From positions 402,001 through 466,000 of the forward strand of contig BSBK01005146.1 in assembly GCA_027943335.1 (NCBI GenBank): a stretch of DNA of 64,000 nt. The letters run 5' to 3'. This DNA is from Chamaecyparis obtusa. Lineage: Eukaryota > Streptophyta > Pinopsida > Cupressales > Cupressaceae. The translations under genes were made by a program, and so were the position numbers. The notes below the pieces were generated by a model. That model saw only the letters and a program-made list of their open reading frames with translations. It was not told the origin of the DNA and made no database searches. Positions within the stretch are counted from its first letter, which is position 1; every line of letters begins with the position of its first letter. Below are positions 23,539 through 35,510 of this stretch, piece after piece.

Positions 23539-24120
23539 TTGTTGAAGCAATTCACTAAACCTATTCCTTTACGAAACCTACACACACGAAAACAAGGAAA
23601 ATTGTTGGGTGGTTGTTTGGAGACTTGTCGCAATCAGAAACAAAGGATTGCAGTCTATATCTTGAGCCAGCCATGTAGTGCTTCAAGATACGAGCACAAT
23701 AGGAGCATGTTCGAGCATATACACTCAAAAAAGCACAACAAATTGGCAGTGCAAAGGTTATATGATCTTGTGTTTGTTCATTACAACCTTTGCCTCCGTC
23801 ACAAACAAATCTCGAGCGCTGACACATCTCCTATCATTTTAGAGGAGGTTGATCCACAAGTAAATTGGAATAACGAGGTTGATGGTCCTGTCTTCAGCGA
23901 TGAAGACATAGAATGGGTTGAACACGTGGATCAAGAGGCAGTGGTAGTAGCGATTGCAGAGGAGGCTAGAGCACAAGGAGGCCCATTGGAGGACCCCGAG
24001 GACGATGTGGATGTCACCGAGGCTAAGCCTGAGACACAAGTAGATATCATGGTTGCAAAATCATTCAAGACCTATCTTATGCGTGCACATAAGAGGGTTG
24101 CGGGGTCAAGTGGTCACTGA
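23539..24120 (+). pseudogene. hAT transposase C-terminal dimerisation domain
   Basis: A 193-codon open frame containing QRIAVYILSQPCSASRYEHN and FEHIHSKKHNKLAVQRLYDL, the conserved hATC dimerisation signature, then an acidic tail (EDIEWVEHVDQE, DPEDDVDVTE) typical of these plant transposases. It is the best preserved part of the element. Sequence before about 23620 does not resemble transposase. The domain alone cannot transpose. Confidence 0.75.
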
Positions 24121-24347
24121 CGTAGGCTCCTTTGAGCCTTACTCTTCTAGGCTCTAGCTTTTATTTTGAATCTTGATATTGTTTTGAACATTCAATTCCA
24201 TGGATTTCATATTCCATGAATATTGTAGACATTTGACACTTTATATTTCTAATGTGTTATTTAGCTTAAACTTATTTCCTTCAGCTAAAGCCTAAAATTT
24301 GTGTTTATACTTATGTAATGAATGTAAACCTGTTTATGTGTTCAAAG

Positions 24348-24567
24348 CAAAGTAACGAGAATCGGAATTAGATTGGAATCAGCAAGGCCGAATCGAATAG
24401 CGAATCGGCCATGAATCGGAATCGAATTGGCCATGAATCGGCAAATTTAAAGAACCCTAGATTTTATTAATTTAAAAAACCATCGAGCCGATTCAACGAT
24501 TCATAAAAAATCGGCCAGAGTGAATCGAATCACCAAACCGGTGATTTTGACGATTCTCGTTTCTATG
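24348..24567. mobile_element. hAT-type MITE nested in the hAT transposon (220 bp)
   Basis: Perfect 8-bp duplication GTTCAAAG at 24340-24347 and 24568-24575. Ends are inverted repeats CAAAGTAACGAGAATCG and CATAGAAACGAGAATCG, 14 of 17 positions equal and fitting YARNG. The interior is filled with GAATCGG/CCGATTC motifs on both strands. No coding capacity. As the innermost of three nested insertions it is the youngest of them. Confidence 0.9.
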
Positions 24568-24780
24568 GTTCAAAGTAGCTTCTATTTTTTGAGGTTATTG
24601 TGTCTTTAAGGTTAATTTATTAAATGATGCATGCGACAAGTTTTGAATCCTTAAAAATCTTTGAATTTCTTGGGTTTTTCTATTTTTCTTCTTTTTGTTG
24701 AGTTTGGACGTCGAGCCCAACTCCAAGTCCTAATCAAAAATCATCTTGCCAAGTCTAATTCTTGTAACTATGGTCTTTAT

Positions 24781-25730
24781 TGACTTGTTGACACTTGAGA
24801 TTCTCAGGAGCATGCCATGGCAGCCAAAAGTTCTTCCATCAGCAATCTTTGGCATCAGCAGTATGGGCATCTAAACATACACTATCTCTCTCAGCTAGTT
24901 CGGGAGGGTTTGGTTGTTGGCTTACCTGATATTCAAACCCAGAATCATGGCATTCGCGAAGCTTTTCAAACCGGAAAGCAGCATTGGATTCCATTTTCAG
25001 ATGGTAATACTTGACGAGCTTCCAAGGTATTACAATTGGTTCACACTGATATTTGTGGACCAATGAACACTTCTTTAGTTACTGGGTCCAGGTATTTTTT
25101 GTTATTTGTTGATGATTTCAGTCGCAAAATGTGGGTGTACTTTTTTAAACAAAAATGAGAGGTGTTTAGCATGTTTCAGAAGTTTAAGGCATTGATAGAA
25201 AAAGAGTGAGGCCAACAGATAGTAACTCTTAGGTCAGACACTGGTGGGGAAATTTGTTCATCTAATTTCTCCAACTTCTGTGCACATCATGGTATCATGC
25301 ATCAACTTACCACACCTTACACCAGTCATTAGAACGTTGTTGTTGAGCAGAGAAACCGCACAATCACCAAGATGGCCCGATCTATGTTGGAAAATAGAAA
25401 TGTTCCAAAGAAATTTTGGACAGAAGCAGTCTATACTGTTGTCTATCTTCTGAACAGGTCTCCCACACAGGTCATTAAGACGAAGATTGGAAGCCTAAAA
25501 TCACTCACCTAAAAGTCTTTGGCTCTTCAACTTATGTTTGAATTCCAAATGCCAAGTGCTCAAAATTGAATTCCAAGAGTCCAAAGCTCATGTTCAAAGG
25601 ATACAGTGAAAACCACAAAACATATTGACTGATTGATGTAGACACTAATCGTCTCATACTCAATCGAGAAGTTGTCTTTGATAAAGAATATGAGGGCCTT
25701 TTCAGCTTTCCTCTCCTATTTTGAGTCATG
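24781..25730 (+). pseudogene. Broken copia gag-pre-integrase and integrase
   Basis: After the hAT element the copia frame resumes with SISNLWHQQYGHLNIHYLSQ (gag-pre-integrase; the HHCC finger is damaged). The integrase core follows with [33 protein letters not shown] and VVEQRNRTITKMARSM, so the three acidic catalytic positions (TD, SD, VEQ) are still recognisable. Several internal stops (for example within the FFKQK and IEKE segments) and a frameshift break it. The end piece KVFGSSTYV to FDKEYEGL is the usual integrase C-terminal region. Confidence 0.8.
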
Positions 25731-26640
25731 AAGATCAGCCTCTACAAGATAACGATTTTGGTGTTAGTCTTCCATAAGGTCCACCTAATGGGAGGGCTTC
25801 ATATGACTAACTCTAAAAATGTGGAGTCTCCCAAGCATGATATTACACCACCTAACTTTCCTCAAGAAGATGTTGATCTATATCCTATTGAACCTGTTCC
25901 ATCCATCCCAGAATCAGATGTCGGTTCTACTCTCCACCCTAAATGGTGGGCCAAGAGCATAGGTGATCTTCATGATGATGAGCTCATTGAGGGTAGATCA
26001 AGTAGAAAACAAGAGCAAGTGGCAAAATACAGTTAATTTTTCTCTCATGGCCAATATTCACTGTGTTTATGAGCCTCAATCTTATCCAGAGGCTAACGGT
26101 ATACCTAAGTGGGAACAGGCTATGAAAGTTGAACATCATAGTCCTTTGAAGAACAACACATGGGTCCTTTCTGATCTTCCACCTAGGCTGTAAATGGGTG
26201 TATAAAGTTAAGTACAAGGTTGATGGAACCCTTGATAAGTACAAGTCTCAGTTAGTTGCTAGAGGGTTCTCACAGAAAGAGGGCATTGATTATGAGAAGA
26301 CTTTTTCTACCACAACCAAAATAAGTACAATTCGGCTTCTCCTCACCCTTTCAGACCATTGTGCATCGAAAGTCCATCAAATGGATGTTAAGAGTGCATT
26401 TATCAATGGTTTGTTACAGGAAGAAGTCTATACGACGCAACCTTCTAGTTTCAAGGTTGTCGATAAACAACACCAGGTATGCAAACTGGTGAAAGCACTC
26501 TATGGCCTAAAACAGGCTCCTCATGCTTGGGACATAAAAATTGATAAGTACCTCAATGATCAAGGCTTTCAGATGAGTCCTTCTGATTACAATATGTGTT
26601 AAAACTAGTGGTGGTGATATTCTTCTTCTTGTCAATTATT
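25731..26640 (+). pseudogene. Broken copia reverse transcriptase (RVT_2)
   Basis: A linker region (25731-26090) is followed by WEQAMKVEHHSPLKNNTWVL, then YKVDGTLDKYKSQLVARGFS, HQMDVKSAFINGLLQEEVYT and VKALYGLKQAPHAW, the ordered motifs of copia reverse transcriptase. The longest open stretch is 26198-26602. The catalytic YVDD box near 26630 has decayed to ILLLVNYY followed by stops, so the enzyme is dead. Confidence 0.85.
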
Positions 26641-27530
26641 ACTAGTAGTTTAGCAGTTTTGATCGAGCAGATCAAACATAGCTTGTGTCGGTCCTTTGAC
26701 ATGACAAATTTGGGTCTTTTGCATTACTGCTTAGGTGTTGGTTCAAAACACAAATGATAGTATCTTTATATATCAATTGAAGTATGTCAAGAGTCTGCTA
26801 GACAAATTTTGGATACAAAATTGCAAACCTGCATACACATCTATGGAGAAAGGGCTATGGTGGATGAATTTGTGTTCAGGCAACTAGTGGGCAGTCTCAT
26901 CTATCTCATCGCCACAAGACATGAACTAAGTTTTGTTGTGAGATACATCTCTCGCTTCATGACAACCCCTAGAGTTGAACACTAGGTTGCAATGAAGCAC
27001 ATGCCGAGATATGTGAAGGCCACTTCTAACTTTGGCATTTTGTATGGCAGAAGCAAAGATCCTAGACTCATTGGTTTCATAGACTCAAATTGGGCAGCTT
27101 ATGTTGATGATAAGAACTCTTCAGTCTAGGAATAGGTTTAATCACATGGACCATCAAGAAACAACAGGTAGTATCTCTTACCTCGACTGAAGCAGAATAT
27201 CGAGGAACTATTAAAGCAACTTGTGAGGCAATTTGGATTCGAGGGATGCTTTCGGACATGCACAAGTCTCAAGTAGGTCCTTCAACTCTATTTTGTGACA
27301 ATCAAGGGGTGCTCAAACTTGCCAAAACTTCAGTCTTCCATGAGCAGACCAAACATGTTGGGCTTCACTGCCTTAAAGCTTCACTACCATTACATCTACA
27401 AGCTTGTAGAAGATGGATCAGTACAGTTGCGGTATGTTCCAACTTAAGATCAGGCTGCAAACATCCTCACTAGGTCTCTGGGCCCGAACAAGTTTGTAAA
27501 ATTTAGGGGGCAACTTGGTGTAGTTGACAG
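26641..27530 (+). pseudogene. Broken copia RNase H and pol C-terminus
   Basis: Frame fragments include FRQLVGSLIYL, then KKQQVVSLTSTEAEYRG, CDNQGVLKLAKTSVFHEQTK and, in another frame, SLGPNKFVKFRGQLGVVD, the normal end of copia pol. Stops and shifts occur between them. A short purine tract (AAGGGAGGG at 27540-27548) follows. Confidence 0.75.
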
Positions 27531-27548
27531 ATTGATCATTAAGGGAGG

Positions 27549-27730
27549 GTATTTGAATAATATTTGCAAATTTAATTTAATGGTCAATATTGTACTTTTA
27601 GGTAGATTAGATTTATTTCTAATTTTGTCTTCAGTGTTCGATTGTTTCTGATGAAAGCGTCAACAATGTAATTGCCTATATATGCACAATTCTTTCTTTT
27701 AATAATATCATGCAACTACCCTTGTAACAA
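27549..27730 (+). repeat. Probable 3' LTR remnant of the copia element
   Basis: Lies directly after the purine tract AAGGGAGGG and contains a TATA-like TATATATG near 27677. No matching 5' LTR was recognised before 18921, so the limits are estimates. Confidence 0.4.
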
Positions 27731-28397
27731 TTTATTCCCCAAACGATTAATATGGTGCTAAGGTTCCAATGATGAGGAGTTTGGGGATGATTAGAGGCCT
27801 CCTCTCCCTTCACTAAATTTTGTTATTTATACACCATTGTAATCATCTTTATGAAATCTTCACTATCATTTGAAAATTCAAAATTGTAATTCTTATACAC
27901 ATTTTTAATTGTTTCAGATACTACATGTATATCAGCACCACCCCTTCGCTGTCGTCCCCAAACTTAGACCCTTGGTCCCCCGGTCCTTGAAAGTTGTCCC
28001 CACATCCCAAAATTTCCTAGAACACTAGTTATAAGCCAAGCATCAACAAAATGACAAAAATCCAACATCATAGATTAAATCGTTTTCTTATTGTTTATCT
28101 CTTGCACAATATTTGTCAAACAACCCTAGGAGCCATAGAGGACCCCATTAGTTATCCTTGGCCACTTCAAAGATGTGAAGTTTGAACTATATGATAGAAT
28201 AAAGGCATGTATCGTCAACCAGATTTTAATTTTATTGACAAAAGCAATATCTATAAGGCAAAGTAGATTTCATTTGCGGAGTCATGTTAAGTAGTGATAT
28301 GAATCAACAGTCTAAAATAAAAGTAAAAACATCACAAAAAAGTAAACATGAATAGTTGTGCTCTTATTTTCCTTCAAATAAAAATAGGCTTTCAAAC
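27731..28397. other. SCAB1 intron between copia element and exon
   Basis: Contains a short C-rich piece (27940-28020, with GTCCCC twice) that could be a MITE fragment. Nothing else was recognised up to the donor site of the exon at 28398. Confidence 0.4.
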
Positions 28398-28481
28398 CTC
28401 TTTTCTCAAACTAACAGCCTCAGCAGATTTTTCTTTAAGTTGAAGTCGTAAGCCTTCAAGTTCATGTTCCATGTCCATAAC
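28398..28481 (-). CDS. SCAB1: SCAB1 exon: coiled coil
   Basis: Minus-strand exon of exactly 28 codons, acceptor GCAG at 28485-28482 and donor GTTTGA from 28397. It reads VMDMEHELEGLRLQLKEKSA and on to SLRKE, the family-typical coiled-coil heptads of SCAB1, where this segment follows the HEPSK end of the preceding exon. Both ends are in phase 0. The intron after it (8131-28397) holds at least five mobile elements. Short phase-0 coiled-coil exons of this kind fit the known domain plan of SCAB1, whose coiled coil mediates dimerisation. Confidence 0.92.
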
Positions 28482-31405
28482 CTGCTAGTTTGATTAATAA
28501 CATCAGAAAACCGTACAAAGGCCTATCACATAACATTATCACTCAATAGAAGATCATTTTATCAAATTATTATTTAATAGATATCAAAGGATAGAGCAGG
28601 TAATAAATTTTACAAATTCAAGAAATTGTCAATTCATATATCATTCTAATCATACTTGGAAACTGATGCAATCAACCAAAATTTTATCTTTGCAGATCAC
28701 CTTTCAGAAATCCTAGAAAACACCTCTTCTTTATAAAACACACAAATGGAAGATTGTGTTTAGCAGTTTATTATCCATAGTGCAATGTCACTGATCTCCG
28801 TAGAAAGCTTAATCATGTATTTCCCATCACAAATTCATTTTCATTTTACACATTGGTAGTGCTTACTTCGTTCTTGCTTAGCATCACAAACGTTAAGTTG
28901 TCTTAATTATTATAAGCCATTCAGAATATAAATTTGCAGATATTGAAAGACAATAATAAATAACCCATTATCAATCTTTAATAAATAATGGACTTTTTGC
29001 TCCGCTTCCCTGAAGACCATCCAAATGGAGGAACCATAATGCAGTTGATCAGTATCTCACAACTAAAACTAATACACTCATACCTAAAATACTTAATCTA
29101 AAGCCATAGATGGTTTTATTGGACCACTATATATCCAAAATTGTATTCGTAATAATTGGACAGCAACATGACACACCCTGAAAACATAAATTTTGGAAGA
29201 TGAATGCATATCACGCATGTACCTGATAAACACATTATGATTTTTTTATAGAATCCATACATGCCTATTTCATATGATACCGTGTCCTCTTTGGTATTCA
29301 AATGACAGCTATCTCTCTCCACACAATTTCATTATCCCAACACATTGATTAAGCAAGTTATGTGATTCTCCATCTCATTGTGATATTCCTTCAGTTCATA
29401 ATATGATGTCAAAACTTGTATGTAGCTTGTCCATTGAACTTAATTATAACAAAGATCTTCATATGCTTCATTTCATTTTGTAAATTAATCACTTTGTGTT
29501 ATCAAAAATTGCATCTTCTAGATGACCATTTTTGTTCAACAATGTTTGCTTGCTTATAATTTTCATTTGAATTGCAATCCATTTCTTATCCCTTTCTTTA
29601 TTTGAGCTCTGACCATTCAATGCAGCATTCCCATTTCCTTGTGACAGGACTATCTTGTAATTTCTGTAATTTTTTAGCCTTCCTACTAGTATATTTTGAA
29701 TCTTGATCATCTATTGGGTCATGAGGAAGACTATCAAGGTTTTTTCCAAATAGCTTCTACACCATTCTAATAAATTGAATAATTTGGGTACAGTGCATGA
29801 TTTTTCATAAACTGATTTGTTAGAATCTTGCTTGAAATGAGAACATTTTGTAATTTTTGCTCATTTGGTTTCCCATGTTAGTCCAATTGATCCACTCAAA
29901 CACTATCGAAGATAATAGAATTCATTGGATCGTGGAAGACCATCCAATACTCTTTACTAGTAAATCTTTTGCCGTTTTTTTTCTCGAAACACTAGTGTAT
30001 AGAAAAACTATGGACTATAAAAGCATCGAGGCTTAACACCCATATGCATTTGTCAAACTATGCATGCATTTCTTTAATAGTTAGTGTATTCCTTGGATTC
30101 ACAAAACAGTTGTGTTCAATGAGCAAAATTTCATTATTATAGAATTTCATTCCTTAAGGTATAAAATTTCGAAACTGAGACAAAAGTAAACCAAAAGCAC
30201 AAAATTTTGTTTTTGCTATCTGAAACTGTGAGTTGAGATTTGTAAAATCAATTGATAGTTTGGCATAGATTCTAGATGATGCTGATTAAGTCTACATCAC
30301 AGAATTTCTGGCATTTAAACCCACAAGTCTTGCTGTTGTCTAAACATTGATGTAAATAAAAATGATAAGTTGCAGGCACCAAGTCAGACAGCATTTGGCT
30401 TTAGATGGAAGAACTTCAGTATCGAATCCTCTATCAAAGGAGGAAAAGGCGAGACAGAGCTCCCAATTAAAGCACCATTACAATGATGATGGGCAAGATA
30501 CAGACTATAATTCATATTAAAAGGAAAAGAAACAAAGGAACTATCCAAAACAGATTTTCTGTCCAGATTCCAGAGTCTCCAGATTTTCAATTTTGGACAA
30601 GGACATCTGTCTAAGTTTCTAGATTATGAGGACATAATGATTTTTGGTTTTCAGGTAAAGGTCCGTCCCTGTTTAAAAGAAATGAGTCCAATTATTTGAA
30701 AGATACTTCAATGATAGATTCACTTATGCACTCGGCAGTTATGGATACCTAACCCATAATATTAAGCCCTAATTTAAGATCACTACGCATTTATTTCATG
30801 TGACTTAAATTTTATGTTAAATCGCCCCACAAAAATTTCAGATTACAGTTTTAAACATTAACAAAAACTTCAATCTGTGCCCTTCCTCCTGCATGTGCCA
30901 TACCATATTCTAACATTAACTTTTGCTTACAATAAGCACTAGGAAGAACTGTATTGTTGTACAATCAAATAATTTCACTTGTTAACATCTTTTATTAAGT
31001 GTATTAAGCAGCAACTTCACAATTTACTGCTACTCAATTTGAGCTTAAATCTTCCAAGTAATCCAAAATATGTCAAGTACTCACAATGAGCAATTCATTC
31101 TTGACCAAATTTCAAGGTTCGTACTCATCCTAAACATTTATTATCAATATAACTGTGAAAAACTTCCAAAGTTTAAAAATTATGTTTAACTGACTCTAAC
31201 TGTGGAATCCATTCAAACATGTCTACAATTTTTGGAAACAATTATTCCAGTTCACCTAGAGAATCTTTTTCAACACTCCAAATGGTTCCATCTATGGTAC
31301 AGTTACAATCTGTTAACAAATAAGGTGCTTAGTAATTGGGTCAAAATCTTTGTTCTGTTATAAATGGAATCTCTGGTGCAAAACGAAACTACTCATATGT
31401 CAAGG
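28482..31405. other. SCAB1 intron, no recognised element
   Basis: AT-rich sequence without paired repeat ends. The open frames here are short and lack known domains. Some of it may be old retroelement sequence that I cannot identify. Confidence 0.4.
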
Positions 31406-31413
31406 ATTTATAT

Positions 31414-32132
31414 CAAGGTTACCTGGAGACGGGGAGACTTGGAGGTCTCGGGTACTGGTACGGCTATTTTTTAAAAATAGGAGACGGGGGTACTTGGAGA
31501 CGGCAAATTTGTTTTTTAATATAATTTAATAATTTTTAAGAAATACCATAGATTCATAACATAGTGCTTTAAAAAAAACAATGGAAAGTTATAAGTATTA
31601 ACATTGAACATTAAAAGTTTAAAGAGTCAAAGACTAATACTAAATAGTAATGTCATATTAATATAGAGTCAAATAGATCAAAACTCACATTGCATATCTC
31701 AGTCATATCTGATTTCTGAATATCGCATATGATCAATATCATATCAGATTAATAATCGCTGAGATTACCATTACATATTGAAATTTGAAATTCAAAAATA
31801 TATAGTTTGATGCTAAATTGCTGATATGCAAACAAAAAACTCAGAACTGTAAAGAAAAATCAGAAATCTATCTAGTATCATCTACTCCACAAGGCTGTGA
31901 TATAAAAAAACCATTAAAATAAGGGTCAAAATACATAAAATGACTTAATGTTGTGTTTTAAATTTGTTTTTTAATTAGGAGACGGGGGGAGACTTCATTT
32001 TTTGGAATCGGAGACTCGGATTCTTTGGGAGACTTCGCCATGAAGTCTCCAGCCATTTTTTAACACTCCAGGGATGCGAAAAGTCTCTGAGACACGTCTG
32101 GAGGGGAGAAGACGGGTCTCGGGGTAACACTC
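31414..32132. mobile_element. hAT-type non-autonomous element (719 bp)
   Basis: Perfect 8-bp duplication ATTTATAT at 31406-31413 and 32133-32140. Ends are imperfect inverted repeats: CAAGGTTACCTGGAGAC on the left and GAGTGTTACCCCGAGAC read inward from the right. G-rich GGAGAC/GTCTCC motifs cluster in the outer ~100 bp on each side and flank an AT-rich core without coding capacity, the same design as the other hAT elements in this window. Confidence 0.8.
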
Positions 32133-32239
32133 ATTTATATGTATTTGTCTAAGATACCAAGTATCGGAGATATCAACCTCTACGTAAGGAAACCATTGTA
32201 CACACTAATCACCTACCTCTATGATTTCTTCAATCATAG

Positions 32240-32880
32240 AACAAAATAGCTAGCATATGAAGTGGGCTTCTTATTTACAACAAATTCATTTGGTCATTCA
32301 ATACAAGAAAGGTGCCACCAACACTGTTGCAGATTGTTTAAATCATTCTCCTCCATCTCTCACTTTGACTATGGTAACCACTTCTCATTTAAGATATCAA
32401 ATTTGTGCTTCTCAATATATTGATGAACCTCATTTTGGACAACCACACAATAAGCTTTGAAATGTTGCCTCTTCCAATTGGAGGCCCTCAACATTTTCAC
32501 ATCAAGGAAGGGTAGCTTTACAAATTAGATGTATTGAAAGTCCCTTGTAAGAACCAAACTTATCTTCTCAAGGAAGTACACTCTACTCAAGAGTTGTTTC
32601 ATGGTAGAGTAAAAACATACGACAAAGAAGTTGTCAGCACCAGTTGCAACACAGTATGCTTATGCCATGTTTTGAGTGATTTACAACTTCCTCATATTAC
32701 ACAAACTCCACGTTTTTTGTGACTATTGGGGATTCTTAAGGTTAGTGAGGAACCTAATTTATCATGCTTTCACCAATCTCATTAAGGTCATTATCACTAC
32801 ATTCAATCATTGGATGACATTAATCATGCTTTTCTGCACTACTACACATTTCAAGAGTAGGCTACTAATCTAATGACAAA
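32240..32880 (+). pseudogene. Ty3/gypsy pol fragment (RNase H end, integrase start)
   Basis: The frame starting at 32257 reads KWASYLQQIHLVIQYKKGAT then NTVADCLNHSP, the classical end of gypsy RNase H (K-G--N-VAD-LSR). Downstream pieces such as CKNQTYLLKEVHSTQELFHG resemble the linker and the integrase zinc-finger approach. Stops are frequent and no LTRs were paired. It is a dead fragment in the plus orientation. Confidence 0.7.
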
Positions 32881-34293
32881 ATTACAAATGTTATTCTTTT
32901 TTCAAACTTTCGGACAAACTTGGAGTCGTTTCTAGTTTAATGAGGAGATATAAGGATATAATATAATGTGAGACTATACTTTGTACACATGGAGATTTAT
33001 TGCTTAGGTTAATAGTGTAATAACCCACCTTAGTTATGTCAGAAAAGTAACTTACACAATGTAAATTACAACAATCAATTCAATATAACGTCCACATACA
33101 TTATAAATACAAGCATACACAATTAAGCGTGTGTCACTGAATTCTCCCAAAATTCCTGCATTTATTCTTCTGACATCGTAACACTCCCAAGACCCTTCCT
33201 ACATCCCACCCTGCAGAGCCATATGAGTTGCCTTGGCATTCCACAAGTTCGAATGAAGCCAAAGTACGATATGAGTTAGATAAAAAGTTGCATTCAGATC
33301 ATGAAGCAGGATGGGAAAACTATTTCATAAGGAAATCCCAACAACAATCTATACCTAAGCATCAAATAATTAGAATACTGAAGCAGAAGAAGCTCAGGCT
33401 GAAAGCCTGATGCAGTTATCGAGAAACGTAGCAGAGCTCATAGATAGCAACTGAGACTTGTAATTACTACTTGAGAGAAAGAACATAACTATACAGATGC
33501 AATCGAACTAAAGGAAACTAAACCGAATTACATGCTCTCCAATTAAAATGCCATTACATTTGATGAACTTGTGTCACTAAACACAATGGACAAAGTCTCA
33601 TTTGATGTTGCTTAGGAGTAACAAGTTGAATACAAATGAAATGCATCAACCAAGGTCATTAATCGAGTTATCATTTAATACAAATAAAGTAAGCATAACC
33701 TTCAATTTAGCAATTTTTTAGTGACATACAATCTTGGATCGCACTAGACGATCTAGTTGTTCAAATAAACATGGACTGAAATTATACAATGGTGGGATGA
33801 TTTGTTCATATAGAAGATATAGCAAAAATGCAGAAGAGACAATGCAATATGCATACATAGTTCTCACGCAACGAACATGAAGTTCATCAACAAAACACAA
33901 CTCCAAACTGAAAAGGAATTAAATGAACCAAGTAGGCCAATACAGTATAAAACTAAAATTGGTGTATAAAAAATTGCATTTAACTCAATGTACAATATAT
34001 GTGTCTTTAGAAATTGATAAATATCAATATCCTCTTTCGATTTGAGATTCAAATGATGCCAAAAAGAAGTTCAGAGAGCATATCAGCCCACATTAATATA
34101 TTCTAAAATAAGCATTACCAACTACATTAAAATCAAATTAAAAAGAAATATAATTTACTCATTTAAATTCAAAATATTAACAATTAACTTCCCTCAGAAG
34201 TAACATAAGTTATGAAGCTACTGCAAGCAGCAGAGCATCAACAATCTCAAGGCGGTAATTTCAGATTTAACAGGGCAAGAAAGATGAGCTTAC
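32881..34293. other. SCAB1 intron, no recognised element
   Basis: May include the diverged rest of the gypsy fragment (to about 33220), but no diagnostic motif is left. The rest is AT-rich and featureless up to the exon. Confidence 0.35.
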
Positions 34294-34362
34294 CTTACTT
34301 GGTTCATGTAGCATTTTTATTCTTCGAGCTTCTTGAACCTCTTTCCTTGTCTCTTCAAAATC
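34294..34362 (-). CDS. SCAB1: SCAB1 exon: coiled coil (23 codons)
   Basis: Minus-strand exon of 69 bp, acceptor ACAG at 34366-34363 and donor GTAAGC from 34293. It reads DFEETRKEVQEARRIKMLHE then PSK. The phrase EVQEARRIKMLH is a strongly conserved signature of plant SCAB1. It is phase 0 at both ends and bridges the exon at 47482-47622 (ending RTEKQ) and the one at 28398-28481 (starting VMDMEHEL). The intron before it, 34363-47481, is 13,119 bp and contains a solo LTR and a complete LTR element. Confidence 0.93.
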
Positions 34363-35505
34363 CTGTATCACAAGAAATAGATTGCAAATGTATATAAGTA
34401 GAGCACAGACAAATTTATAAGGAAAACAGCAAACCCAAAATTGAACATTGCTAAACCAATTGCAGCTCTGGACCATGCTTGAAAAATATAAGGCAAAATA
34501 CATAAGAAAATATGCTAACTGAATGTGGAAGATTAATGGTCAGCTTACAGTCCCGCTTCAGAAAACAGAACAAGTTAGAATGAACAAAAAAGTTTTATTT
34601 TCCACCCCAAACATTGTCAAAAGCAAACAATTTAAATATACCAATACCTGAGTTTGCATGAGAACTGGAAATATCATGTCGTAAGTAATGCTTATATAAT
34701 TGATCTGGATCACTCACATAAGGGACCTTTAAATTGTAAGTGTCATCTGCACGTATCCCATGTCCACATACCATGTACACCATTTGAGGTGGAAACAAAA
34801 TACTTACTATTTGAGTCCTAAATAATTTCCTAAAACACTTTGGTTCTACCCCAAATATTCAGTGACTTTTAACACAAAACACCTGTTTTAATTTATTTTT
34901 TTTGAGTTGATGAGGCTTGTAACTTGAATGCTGGCCACGAGTCTACTACCTTGTCCAGGTTTCAAACATAAAACCTTGTCAAACCTACAGAAATTATATG
35001 TTTTACCTATCACCTGCTCCTCTGACTTTCAAATTGTTTCCATTTTTTGTTGCATTCTTGAGCTACTAAGATTATTTTTTAGTAGATTTTAGCATCTTAA
35101 GAGCTGAAAATGAGATATTCTACTATTACGAAATTTTACCATCCAGACTATGTCTAAAAAATGTTGAACGCATGTTTCACAGTGATGCATCCCTTTCTCT
35201 CAGTATCCTATTCCCTATTCAATGTCCATGTCCCTGAGCTAATCTCTTGGTCAAGTACTGTTATGAGGATTGTGATCGCTTCAAGGAATCCGCCTTTTCA
35301 TAATCCACATTTCTTTATGCCCCCAAGAATGGGAGTCATTGAAAAATAGGTAGTCACAGAGATGGTTTCGAGTTTCATTTCTTTTCACAACCCATCAAAA
35401 TTCCTACTCATTTAAATCATTTTAACTTAAAAGAGTACCTAGTAGTCGTGGGCATCATCCAATTATCGATGGGATCATTGTGACCTTGTGAAACAATGCT
35501 TCAGT
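34363..35505. other. SCAB1 intron, no recognised element
   Basis: AT-rich sequence up to the target duplication of the next element. Nothing coding was recognised. Confidence 0.45.
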
Positions 35506-35510
35506 TTAGA

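Larger units (their letters stand above)
20150..24772 (+). mobile_element. hAT transposon (decayed, DUF659 type), 4.6 kb
   Basis: Left end CAGTGTTACAAGACT and right end (read inward) CATAGTTACAAGAATTAGAC are related inverted repeats fitting the hAT end rule YARNG. Flanking 8-bp duplication: GTCTCTAC (20142-20149) and GTCTTTAT (24773-24780), two C/T changes. Just inside the left end is a cluster of ACTCG motifs (20160-20300), typical of subterminal transposase-binding sites. The interior encodes a broken BED-DUF659-hATC transposase in the plus orientation. The insertion interrupts a copia gene whose frame resumes on the other side, which fixes both boundaries independently. A 220-bp MITE sits inside near the right end. 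Confidence 0.85.
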
